From Bacterioplanoides sp965219715 (GTDB lineage Bacteria > Pseudomonadota > Gammaproteobacteria > Pseudomonadales > Oceanobacteraceae): a stretch of DNA of 64,000 bases. Position 1 is the stretch's first letter. Every line of letters begins with the position of its first letter. Of this stretch, positions 54,176 through 62,340 are shown piece after piece. The position numbers and the translations under genes were made by a program. The stretch is from NCBI RefSeq assembly GCF_965219715.1, contig NZ_OZ244785.1:2604001-2668000 (forward strand), written 5' to 3'. A model generated the notes under the pieces. The model ran no database searches and had not been told where the DNA came from. It saw nothing but the letters and a program-made list of their open reading frames with translations.

Positions 54176-54244
54176 TTGACAGTAATGTTACAAAAATATG
54201 ACAGCACCCCGAATTATGACAATTGGGTTTCATATTTATGACAG
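54176..54244 (-). promoter_or_regulatory. Two Pho-box arrays upstream of pstS
   Basis: On the minus strand the half-sites CTGTCAT, TTGTAAC and CTGTCAA lie at 54204-54176 and a second set CTGTCAT, ATGAAAC and TTGTCAT at 54244-54216, each spaced exactly 11 bp. The near-perfect spacing is the signature of PhoB binding. The rest of the 54110-54527 gap shows no other gene. Confidence 0.85.
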
Positions 54245-54527
54245 TCAGAAGTCTGGGACCGGGCGCGAAGCCGCATGGAATAAGGCATAAGCCGCCGGGC
54301 GCGACAAACCTCCCAGGCAGCTTAAACAGAGTTATAGAGTGTCTGTAACTCTGGCCGCAATCTCCCTGTAGCAGCAAACCCGATGGTAAACAGGGAATGT
54401 GACAATTGTACGACCGAGTTGGATAACCCGATTGATCTCGGCAATTTGCCTGATTGTATGACGGCGCAGTCTGCCTAATATCATGCAGCCAATATCAGAT
54501 GGGCGTCATCGCGCAGGGAGTCAGATC

Positions 54528-55322
54528 ATGGAACAGCAACCAGATACCGTAATGGATGAACAGCAGGCACAGCAGCTACTCGGCACACTGAGCCGCCATC
54601 GCGACGACATCCGCGCCGCTTATCTGCATCAATATCGTAGCTGTGCACTGGAATTAACCCGTGCCGATACCCGCAGTGAACAGGAGCAACTGGAGTTTCA
54701 TTTAAGCCAGCTGCGCCAGGCACAGAGCCTGCTGTTGGGCGAAAGTTTGACCACTCCGGTGACTGACAGTGAAAAAGTCAGCACGCTACACCCCGTCAAG
54801 CAGCTGCCCAACATTCTGCTGTCTTCCACACTGGTATTACTGATTGCCCTGCTGGCCGTATCTGGCTCACAACTCTGGAGTCAGTCGCAACATTTACAGC
54901 AACTGCAGCTGCAACTGGGCGACTTAAAAGATCAGCGCCAACAGCTTCAGCAACAGCAATTGGCACTGCAGCAAACTCTGACGCACAGCCTGCAGCAACA
55001 AAACGAAGAGCGCCTGCGCTGGACCAATATCAATCAGCAACAACAAGATCAGCTGCAGCGACAACTGAGCCTGATTGAACAGCAGCAGCTGGCATCCCAG
55101 CAACTGCAGCAATCGTTAGCCCGGGTTGATAAGCAGCTGTATGTTGAACGTAATCAAACGCTGAAACTGCAACAACAAATCGCCCGGCTGAACCAGCAGT
55201 CAGAGGTACTGATCGACGAATTATGTGCCGACAGTGCGACGACCAGCCCAGCCATGGATGACGAGATGTTTCCGGCTTATATGAACCGCTGCCGGTTATT
55301 GTGGAGCCTCGCCAGCGACTAG
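54528..55322 (+). CDS. Membrane-anchored Gln-rich coiled-coil protein
   Basis: 264 residues from MEQQPDTVMDEQQAQQ (AGGGAG precedes this ATG; an earlier in-frame ATG at 54483 has none). One transmembrane helix (NILLSSTLVLLIALLAVSGSQLW, near 90-115) separates a short helical cytoplasmic part from a long coiled coil of about 120 residues extremely rich in Gln and Leu. No enzymatic motif. The last codons lie in a 24-bp tandem duplication shared with the convergent gene. Confidence 0.7.
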   Translation: MEQQPDTVMDEQQAQQLLGTLSRHRDDIRAAYLHQYRSCALELTRADTRSEQEQLEFHLSQLRQAQSLLLGESLTTPVTDSEKVSTLHPVKQLPNILLSSTLVLLIALLAVSGSQLWSQSQHLQQLQLQLGDLKDQRQQLQQQQLALQQTLTHSLQQQNEERLRWTNINQQQQDQLQRQLSLIEQQQLASQQLQQSLARVDKQLYVERNQTLKLQQQIARLNQQSEVLIDELCADSATTSPAMDDEMFPAYMNRCRLLWSLASD

Positions 55323-56153
55323 TTGTGGAGTCTCACCAGCGACTAACTGCAGCAGCTTATAAGCCACTTCTTCACCGGCATTCTGGTTCTGGCCCGTCAC
55401 AATACGGCCATCAACCACTACGTGATTAGACAGAATATCCAGCAGCGACCAGTCGGCTTCATACAAAGCACCGGCTTTACGCAGTTCATTCTCAGGATGC
55501 TGAGGTGTTTCAGTCACAAACAACTGGGCAATCTGACGATCGGATACCGCAGTTAATCGTGTGCCTTCCACCAGCAAAGAGCCATCTGGCTTGTGCGCCT
55601 TTAATAAACCCAGTGGGCCATGACACACCGCACCAATTGCTTTGTTTTGGGCATAGGCCTGAGACATCTTGTCTGCCAGCACATCGGAATACCCCAGATC
55701 GTACGCAGCTCCCCAGCCACCCGCGATATAAACAATGTCGTAATCGCTGATATCAACATCGTCGATCTTAATAGAATTCTCTACTTTGGCCTGAAAAGCA
55801 TCGTCCTGCTGATAACGCTGATCCGACTCGGCGATGACGTACCAGGAGAACGACACCGGATCGACCGGAATTGCGCCACCCTTGATACTGGCAACATCCA
55901 CCTGCAAACCACTGTCCTGGAAAACGTAGTAAGGGCCGGTCATTTCCGAAGCAAAGACGCCAGTGGCATCACCATCTTCACCCAGCGTTGCCTGACTGGT
56001 GGTAATCACCAGCGCCCGGCCTTTAGTGAAGCTCAGCTGCTGTTCCGGTTCGTAATGTGGGTGATATCCCATCAGGTTGAGTGGCGTATTGGTGGCACAT
56101 GCAGACAGCAGTCCGGCTGCGAATAACAAGCCGAATCTCGCAAGGATTTTCAT
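55296..56153 (-). CDS. DJ-1/PfpI family lipoprotein
   Basis: 285 residues with a lipobox LLSAC (Cys19). The class I glutamine-amidotransferase-like fold is recognised by the nucleophile elbow AIGAVCHGPLGLL with Cys177 and by VYIAGGWGAAYDLG earlier. Members include chaperones, glyoxalases and proteases; envelope location is unusual. Its last residues (LVAGETPQ-LVAGEAPQ) are a tandem duplication made by a 24-bp repeat. It overlaps the convergent coiled-coil gene by 27 bp. Confidence 0.82.
   Translation of the reverse strand: MKILARFGLLFAAGLLSACATNTPLNLMGYHPHYEPEQQLSFTKGRALVITTSQATLGEDGDATGVFASEMTGPYYVFQDSGLQVDVASIKGGAIPVDPVSFSWYVIAESDQRYQQDDAFQAKVENSIKIDDVDISDYDIVYIAGGWGAAYDLGYSDVLADKMSQAYAQNKAIGAVCHGPLGLLKAHKPDGSLLVEGTRLTAVSDRQIAQLFVTETPQHPENELRKAGALYEADWSLLDILSNHVVVDGRIVTGQNQNAGEEVAYKLLQLVAGETPQLVAGEAPQ
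55299..55346. repeat. 24-bp tandem duplication at the ends of two convergent genes
   Basis: TTGTGGAG...GCGACTAG at 55299-55322 is repeated at 55323-55346 with three substitutions. It encodes the end of the coiled-coil protein on one strand and duplicated LVAGExPQ on the other. Confidence 0.8.
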
Positions 56154-56298
56154 GGTGAGTTCTCGTTTCTTATGAATAGTCAGTTAAAGCAGGCCGTTCG
56201 ACCCAGTTCTGAACCAATCGTTCCATTACAAGCAAAATCAATCAAGGTCATTACAGGTCAGGATAAGGGGCAGAAAGTTTCTGTTGCCGTAAAGCGGG

Positions 56299-56976
56299 CT
56301 AACGCCGCAGATAACGCAACCAGCGCCAGATATTCAACAGACTGGCCAGCGACCCGGCAACGTAGGTGAAAGCGGCTGCGCGCAGAATCTGACGAGCCGA
56401 CTGCATGTCCTGCTGATTAAAGTATTTACCTTCCTCCAGCAGTGGTAAGGCCTTGTTAAAGCTGGCATCCCACTCCACAGGCAACGTCAGAAAGTGCATC
56501 AGCGTACCCAGCAGCATTGCTCCTACGGCAGCGAATAACGCCCAACGTGACGCTCCCGGAGCAACACTGATCAGCATTGGCGCAACAACCAGTGCCAGCG
56601 GCGCCGTTTTTTGTGCCCAATAAGCGATATGCGCCAACCGGGTCCGGCTCTGAAACAGGGTTTCTTTTTTATGGTGTTGTAACGCATGACCCACTTCGTG
56701 AGCAGCAACCACAACAGCTGTGAGGCTTTTACCTTCAAGCTTATCTTTAGTCAGCCGCACCGCCCGACTCTGTGGGTCGTAATGATCGCCCTGATCGGTT
56801 TCTTCGACGCTGACATCATCGATCGCCAGTTTTGCCAACAAGTGATTAGCCATTTCACCGCCATTACCGGGAAAGTCATCGCGCTGACCGCTGTGTTTCT
56901 TCAACACATGCTGTACCCAGATACCGGGCAAGCTCAGGGTCAGCAGCAATGTCAGGAACAAAATAAACCACAACAT
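56299..56976 (-). CDS. YugP-type neutral zinc metallopeptidase
   Basis: 225 residues. An N-terminal helix is followed by AAHEVGHALQHH, HExxH with His93, Glu94 and His97, and by three further membrane helices. This is the arrangement of the YugP family of inner-membrane zinc peptidases. Substrates are unknown. The gene lies upstream of ribA, transcribed the opposite way, and stands alone. Confidence 0.85.
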   Translation of the reverse strand: MLWFILFLTLLLTLSLPGIWVQHVLKKHSGQRDDFPGNGGEMANHLLAKLAIDDVSVEETDQGDHYDPQSRAVRLTKDKLEGKSLTAVVVAAHEVGHALQHHKKETLFQSRTRLAHIAYWAQKTAPLALVVAPMLISVAPGASRWALFAAVGAMLLGTLMHFLTLPVEWDASFNKALPLLEEGKYFNQQDMQSARQILRAAAFTYVAGSLASLLNIWRWLRYLRR

Positions 56977-57105
56977 ATCAGCGCACTTCTATCCGTTCAG
57001 TTAGCCATGAGACAATCAATTCTATCGCTAAATTAGTCACAAGGCTGCTTCACTGTTAGAATACGCGCCCTGTTTTATACGCTGGATAGTCCAGAGGTTA
57101 GTACT

Positions 57106-57738
57106 TTGACCATTAAATTCATCGCCTCATCCAAACTGCCAACACCCTTTGGTGTTTTCACCATGCATGGCTTTGAAGAGACAGCAACAGGCAAAGAACA
57201 TGTGGCGCTGACCATGGGTGATATCGCAAGCGGTGAACCGGTTCTGGCTCGTGCACATTCCGAGTGTCTGACTGGCGATGCATTATTTTCGATGCGTTGT
57301 GACTGTGGTTATCAGCTGGAAGAAGCGTTGCGTTCAGTATCAGAAGCTGGCCGTGGCGTGGTGTTATATCTGCGTCAGGAAGGTCGTGGCATTGGTCTGT
57401 TGAACAAGATCAGAGCGTACAACCTGCAGGACCAGGGTGCAGATACCGTTGAAGCCAACGAACAGCTGGGTTTTGGCGCCGATATGCGTAACTACTCCAT
57501 GTGTCAGCCAATGCTGGAAGAACTGGGTATTAAGACCATTCGTCTAATGACCAACAATCCGCGTAAAGTGAAAGCACTTGCGGATGCCGGCGTGACCATC
57601 GAAGAACGTGTTCCGCTGCAGGTAGGCCGTAATCCCCACAACGATGGTTACCTGAAAACCAAAGCCAGCAAGCTTGGCCACTTTTTACCGAAAGACGGTG
57701 AAGAATCACTGGTCAGCCATCAAGACGACGAAGCCTGA
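57106..57738 (+). CDS. ribA: GTP cyclohydrolase II
   Basis: 210-residue enzyme that opens GTP to start riboflavin synthesis. The zinc cysteines are in HSECLTGDALFSMRCDCGYQ, and the GTP site and catalytic residues in LRQEGRGIGLLNKI and MTNNPRKVKAL. The start is TTG with AGAGG upstream. Freestanding form, without a DHBP synthase fusion. Confidence 0.95.
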   Translation: MTIKFIASSKLPTPFGVFTMHGFEETATGKEHVALTMGDIASGEPVLARAHSECLTGDALFSMRCDCGYQLEEALRSVSEAGRGVVLYLRQEGRGIGLLNKIRAYNLQDQGADTVEANEQLGFGADMRNYSMCQPMLEELGIKTIRLMTNNPRKVKALADAGVTIEERVPLQVGRNPHNDGYLKTKASKLGHFLPKDGEESLVSHQDDEA

Positions 57739-57749
57739 ACTCAAACGAT

Positions 57750-59188
57750 TCAGTCGGTGGTAAATAAATCCACCGGCTGAGCCAGGCCTTTTAACCCGAA
57801 AGCTCCTAACTGGCGACTCCCGGCAACATGCTCCGCAACTTCTTTGCTGAACAGCAGTGGTGCCACCCCTTCTTTTTTACACTGACCTTCAATTCGCGCA
57901 GCCATGTTAACGGTACTGCCCATCACCGTGTATTCGACCCGCTCGCTACTGCCGATACAACCTGCCACCACATCACCAAAATGGATGCCAATACCGTTCT
58001 CCAATGTGACCTGAGACTCCGATGCCAGGCGCTGATTGTAGCTCGCCAGACGCTGACGCATTTCCGTCGCCGCAGCCACCGCATTATTACAAACCTGCGC
58101 GTCACTCTGTTCGTCGGTTAAGCCAAAGACCGCCATCACTGCATCGCCGCGACTACGCCGTTATGATTCTGAATCGCACTGACCATCTCGGCGAAATAAC
58201 CATTTAACAGGCTCACCAGTTTTTCCGGTGCCATGGTTTCAGTGATCGCGGTAAAGTCGCGGATGTCACACATTAAAACCGCTACCTGCTTATGCTCACC
58301 GACCTGAGTTAAACAGCCATTCTGCTGTTGTTCTGCGCTGGCGATCACCTGCTCAGCAATTTGTGGATTAACAAAACGACCAAACAAATCACGGATCTGT
58401 TCGCGTTGCACCAGGCCGTGGGCCATCTGATTAATTCCCTGTGCGACCCGGCTCAGTTCATCTGCACGGCTGGTATCCAGCTTTACCGAAAATTCTCCGT
58501 CACGAATGGTCTGCAGCGCTTTCGATATTTCCTGAGTATCCTGGCGCAACGTGCGACCGTATTGCCAAGCAACTAAGGTAGCCAACAGGAAAAACACAGC
58601 CACCAGAAAACTGACTTCGTACGCCACCATCGGTGTGGCATAGCCTTCGCTGACAAAACGAAACGCCATAATGGCCATCACCAGTCCGGGAACCAGAGCA
58701 AAAATGGCAATCAGCTGCATCAACCGGCGGGAGATGTGTTCCACCCGATTCCCCATGGCATTAACACCTTGCTTGCGGCAATAGCGCTCCACGGCCATAT
58801 GGTCGACCTGAGCCAGAATACCCGCGCCCAAGGCCCAGTAACCCACCAGCAGCTTCAGATGACTTTCGACGGGAAAATCAGGGTATTTCCAGGCGTGATA
58901 AAAAGACGCAACAGCACCAACCACCAGCCAGGAAATTACCGAGGCTTTTTGTGTCACCAGTACCGGCGCTTGTTCATCGCGTTGGCTGAAATACAAAAAC
59001 AGATATTCACGTAACCCCAGTTGCAACAAAGCAACCGCCATCAATCCAACCATAATCTGTTCAAGACTAATACTGGATAAAAACGGGCAGACAACCTGGC
59101 TGTATAGCGCCAGGAATAAAACCGCAATAAAAGGGATAAGGTGCAGGCGAATTCTGAGTTTGCCCGGAACGGTAATACTGGGGTTCAT
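57750..59188 (-). pseudogene. Class III adenylate cyclase, frameshifted by a short deletion
   Basis: Two overlapping frames, 58136-59188 and 57750-58139, together encode one protein of about 480 residues: five or six membrane helices, a HAMP-like region (TLRQDTQEISKALQTIRDGEFSVKL), and a class III cyclase domain. The first metal-binding Asp is in CDIRDFTAITE. Where homologues read NHNGVV-DKFIGDAVMAVFG, this gene reads NHNGVVAAMQ-stop, and GDAVMAVFG follows in another frame: ten nucleotides seem to be missing. The lost segment contains the lysine that recognises adenine. The frames overlap as GTGA, so coupled translation of two pieces is conceivable, but without the segment activity is unlikely. 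A sequencing error cannot be excluded. Confidence 0.8.
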
Positions 59189-59265
59189 AATGAACGACCA
59201 CGAATATGCAGGATGACTTCAGACGCCATACTAACCAGAAAATTCCCGGCAGCCGAACAAAAACA

Positions 59266-60612
59266 TCAGACCAGAGATTCTGCGTTTTCACTGCGATGGA
59301 TATGCAGCAGAATCTGATGCCCTTCAAACTGGCGTGCCAGCATCTGCAGTTTATCCACATGACGTTGATTAAGCTGGGTATCGGCAGACAGTAATACCAC
59401 CCCCGCCGGGCTGATCAGATTATCTGCCAGTACCATACCTTCGCGGGCATCGGTAATCGGAATACGTTCCATATTGGAAACCAGACCGCCGTCGAAATCT
59501 TTCAGTGTTTCCATAAAAATATCCACCAGCTCACGATCGTAACGCTGGCCCGACATTTTTAATAAATACGCCTGGGCATCGGCAATCGATAATTTCTGGC
59601 CGAGAAAATTAGGCTCACTCTGAATTTCAGCATAATCACTGACGATTCTCAGCATACGTGATTCTTTGGGGATAGCTTCCGCCGCCAGCCGATCCGGAAA
59701 GCCACGACCATTGTACAATTCGGTATGAGAACGAATGATATTGGCGGCGTTCTGCAGTGGCTCCAGCATCATGAGTGATGTTTGTCCGTTAATACCAAAG
59801 CGGGCAAATTCTCGTTTTTCACTGGTGCTCAACTGCGTCAGTGATTTGGTCACTACGGAGTCCGATAAACTGACTTTGCCAAAGTTTTTTAACAAAGCGG
59901 CATAATACAGATCCTGAATGGCCTCACCTTGTAAGCCACCGAATTCAGCAAAACTTTTTGCCAGCCGGGCAAGCTGTTCTGTACTGCCTTCGTCTTCACC
60001 GAGCCGGGCCTCAATCATCCCGACCAGGATATGCACCATGCTGTTAAATTCCTGATGCAGACTGCGATACGCTTCGCGTAGTTTTCCTTCAGTTTCACCA
60101 ACCTGCTCAGACTTTTCCTGATATTTTTCTTTCAGCTCTGAATTAAGGCGCTCCAGCTCTTTATTTTGTTCAACAATATGGGCGTTCAGGGATTGATTAG
60201 CCGATTTCAGATCTCGCAGATCCAGTGCTTCAATAACCAACGCCCTTAACTCATCGTTATCCCAGGGCTTGGTGACATAGCGATAAATACGTCCTTCATT
60301 AATCGCACTGACGGCGGACTCAAGTTCAGAGAAACCGGTTAATAAAATACGGATCATCTCCGGCCATTTCTGATAACAGTTTTTTAATAATTCAGCACCA
60401 GTCATACCCGGCATACGCATATCAGAAATCACCAGGTCGTAACTTTCCTGATTCAGTAACTGCAACGCTTCATCACCACTGGCAGCCGCTTCAACATTGT
60501 AATGACGACGGAATAAACGCTTCAGCGCCTGACGTACCGGTTCCTCATCATCAACAATTAAAATGCTGCCGCGCTTTTCTTCCAGGTAGGTATTATTTTC
60601 CTGGCTTAACAT
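59266..60612 (-). CDS. Response regulator with degenerate HD-GYP domain
   Basis: 448 residues. Receiver domain 15-130 with Asp64 as phosphoacceptor and Lys115; a coiled coil from 140 to 190; then an HD-GYP-like domain in which the HD doublet is replaced by Lys242-Asn243 (LLKNFGK) and the GYP signature reads GRGFP near 302-306. RpfG-type enzymes hydrolyse c-di-GMP; here the metal-site residues are missing, so the domain probably binds or relays rather than cleaves. The start overlaps the stop of the kinase gene by seven bases, so both are translated in a coupled way. The cyclase pseudogene follows after 77 bp. Confidence 0.88.
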   Translation of the reverse strand: MLSQENNTYLEEKRGSILIVDDEEPVRQALKRLFRRHYNVEAAASGDEALQLLNQESYDLVISDMRMPGMTGAELLKNCYQKWPEMIRILLTGFSELESAVSAINEGRIYRYVTKPWDNDELRALVIEALDLRDLKSANQSLNAHIVEQNKELERLNSELKEKYQEKSEQVGETEGKLREAYRSLHQEFNSMVHILVGMIEARLGEDEGSTEQLARLAKSFAEFGGLQGEAIQDLYYAALLKNFGKVSLSDSVVTKSLTQLSTSEKREFARFGINGQTSLMMLEPLQNAANIIRSHTELYNGRGFPDRLAAEAIPKESRMLRIVSDYAEIQSEPNFLGQKLSIADAQAYLLKMSGQRYDRELVDIFMETLKDFDGGLVSNMERIPITDAREGMVLADNLISPAGVVLLSADTQLNQRHVDKLQMLARQFEGHQILLHIHRSENAESLV

Positions 60613-62231
60613 GTTTCTCTCCCTTCATGCTCCATCGGCAGGTGAATGCTGAAACTGGCACCGTTACCCGGCGATGTTTCCAGATCAATCCAACCACCGT
60701 GCTCAGCAACTAATTTGTAGCACAATGCTAATCCCATCCCGGTACCATTAGCGGCATCTTTGGTGGTGAAAAATGGTTCAAACACCTGATTAGCGATTTC
60801 TTCCGGAATCCCCGGACCGTTGTCTGAAATTTCCAGCACAATGCTGTTACCTTCGATTCGTTCAGACAAACAAATTTCACCGCCGTCATCCTCAAGCGCC
60901 TGAATGGCATTAACAATAATATTGGTCAGAACCTGAGATATCTGAGAGGAATTGCAGTACAGATCCGGCAGGTCGATCAGAAAGGTTTTTAATTCAATAC
61001 CATCCTTGATCCGGCTGGAGGCAATATTAATGACGCTGTCGATATCGTCATTTATATTGCTCAGTTTTTTCTCACATGCACCACTGTTACTCAGACGTTT
61101 CATGTCCTGAATAATTTTCCGCACCCGTTCGATACCGGTAAGGCAATCTTCCAACCGCAGCGGCGCTTCGGCCATCGCATCCTGTACATGTAATGTTTGG
61201 TACGAGGCCAGTAGTTGTTGATAAAATTCCGAACGAATATCAAGATGATCAGACGCTTTATCCAGAGTATTAATAAAATTACGCAGCGCCTGCATATCCA
61301 CTTCCAGCTCACGCAAGTTGCTACCGATATAAGCAACCGGGTTATTAATTTCGTGAATAATTCCGGCGGATATCTCGCCCAGGCTGGCCAGACGTTCGGA
61401 AAACTGCATCTGACTTTTGGCGCGTTCCAGCGAGCGATTCAGGTCCTGCAGTTCGTAATTCTTTTTAAGGAATTCTTTCTGATTTTGTGCCGCAACCTGC
61501 ATCTGATGCGACAAAATATGATTGGTTTCCTGCAACTCATGCTGCACATCCGTTAGCTTCTGGTCAGCTCTTACCAGGTCGGTTTTCTTTTTATGCAGCA
61601 GTGACAACATCATCCACATCAACACGCTGGCGATTATTGCAGAAATTCCGGCGTACACTCCCAGCGACATTTGTGTAATCAATGACTGACGATCAAACAG
61701 TAACGACAGGTCGGTGAAGATAAATTCATCCTGGCGATAAAGATCCCAACTGCTGCTGTCAGACAGCTGAAAAATCGGCTGATCGCGATATTGCAGAGAA
61801 AATGGAATATCGCCATAGCCCAGATCGTCACACAATGCCTGAATCCAGGCCTCGGCATCAAAGATTAAGCGCTGGTTGCCGGCACTGGAAGCAAACTGCA
61901 TATCCACAGTGCCATTCTGACTCGCCGCAGGAATAACATTTAAAGCCAGGTTATCGAGATTAATCTGCAGCTGCCAGGCCTCACGGGTCAGTCGTTGTGA
62001 GACGAAGGGTTCGAGATTCGCGGGTAACTGCAGCTCTTCAGCATCCAGCTGTTCCCGCACATGGCTGGCCAGCTCGTAAAAGTCCTGCAGCGCGCGGCTG
62101 TGAATCTGCTCCAGCAGATGGTCGGCAATATGCTGATCTCGGCTGTATTCCACCGCCGCCAGCAACACATAGGCAACCGCGCCAAATACAACCGTTAAGA
62201 GAAAATTAGATGTGTGTGTTCGCCATAACAC
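60606..62231 (-). CDS. Membrane sensor histidine kinase
   Basis: 541 residues, GTG start. Two membrane helices (about 9-29 and 188-211) enclose a periplasmic sensor domain of about 155 residues; a coiled coil follows, then the H-box GEISAGIIHEINNPVAY with His293, and the ATPase domain with NIIVNAIQALED, ISDNGPGIP and GTGMGLALCYKLVAEHGG. It should phosphorylate the overlapping downstream response regulator. The periplasmic signal is unknown. Confidence 0.92.
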   Translation of the reverse strand: MLWRTHTSNFLLTVVFGAVAYVLLAAVEYSRDQHIADHLLEQIHSRALQDFYELASHVREQLDAEELQLPANLEPFVSQRLTREAWQLQINLDNLALNVIPAASQNGTVDMQFASSAGNQRLIFDAEAWIQALCDDLGYGDIPFSLQYRDQPIFQLSDSSSWDLYRQDEFIFTDLSLLFDRQSLITQMSLGVYAGISAIIASVLMWMMLSLLHKKKTDLVRADQKLTDVQHELQETNHILSHQMQVAAQNQKEFLKKNYELQDLNRSLERAKSQMQFSERLASLGEISAGIIHEINNPVAYIGSNLRELEVDMQALRNFINTLDKASDHLDIRSEFYQQLLASYQTLHVQDAMAEAPLRLEDCLTGIERVRKIIQDMKRLSNSGACEKKLSNINDDIDSVINIASSRIKDGIELKTFLIDLPDLYCNSSQISQVLTNIIVNAIQALEDDGGEICLSERIEGNSIVLEISDNGPGIPEEIANQVFEPFFTTKDAANGTGMGLALCYKLVAEHGGWIDLETSPGNGASFSIHLPMEHEGRETC

Positions 62232-62340
62232 ATGACTGTACCTGATAACTTTATCCTGTTATCAGTTAAGCAGCTGAGGGCAAAAAAACGAGCGACTCAG
62301 TTAAAAGTCAGCCCGCTTTCTGAGAGAAATCAAGCCAGCC

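Noticed and set aside
56172..56369. Plus-strand 65-codon frame upstream of and overlapping the zinc peptidase end
   Set aside because: It overlaps the peptidase coding region, has no ribosome-binding site or family resemblance, and its amino-acid composition is unremarkable.
57751..57779. CAGTCGGTGG/CCACCGGCTG hairpin as terminator of ribA
   Set aside because: It overlaps the end of the cyclase coding region and has no T tract on either side.
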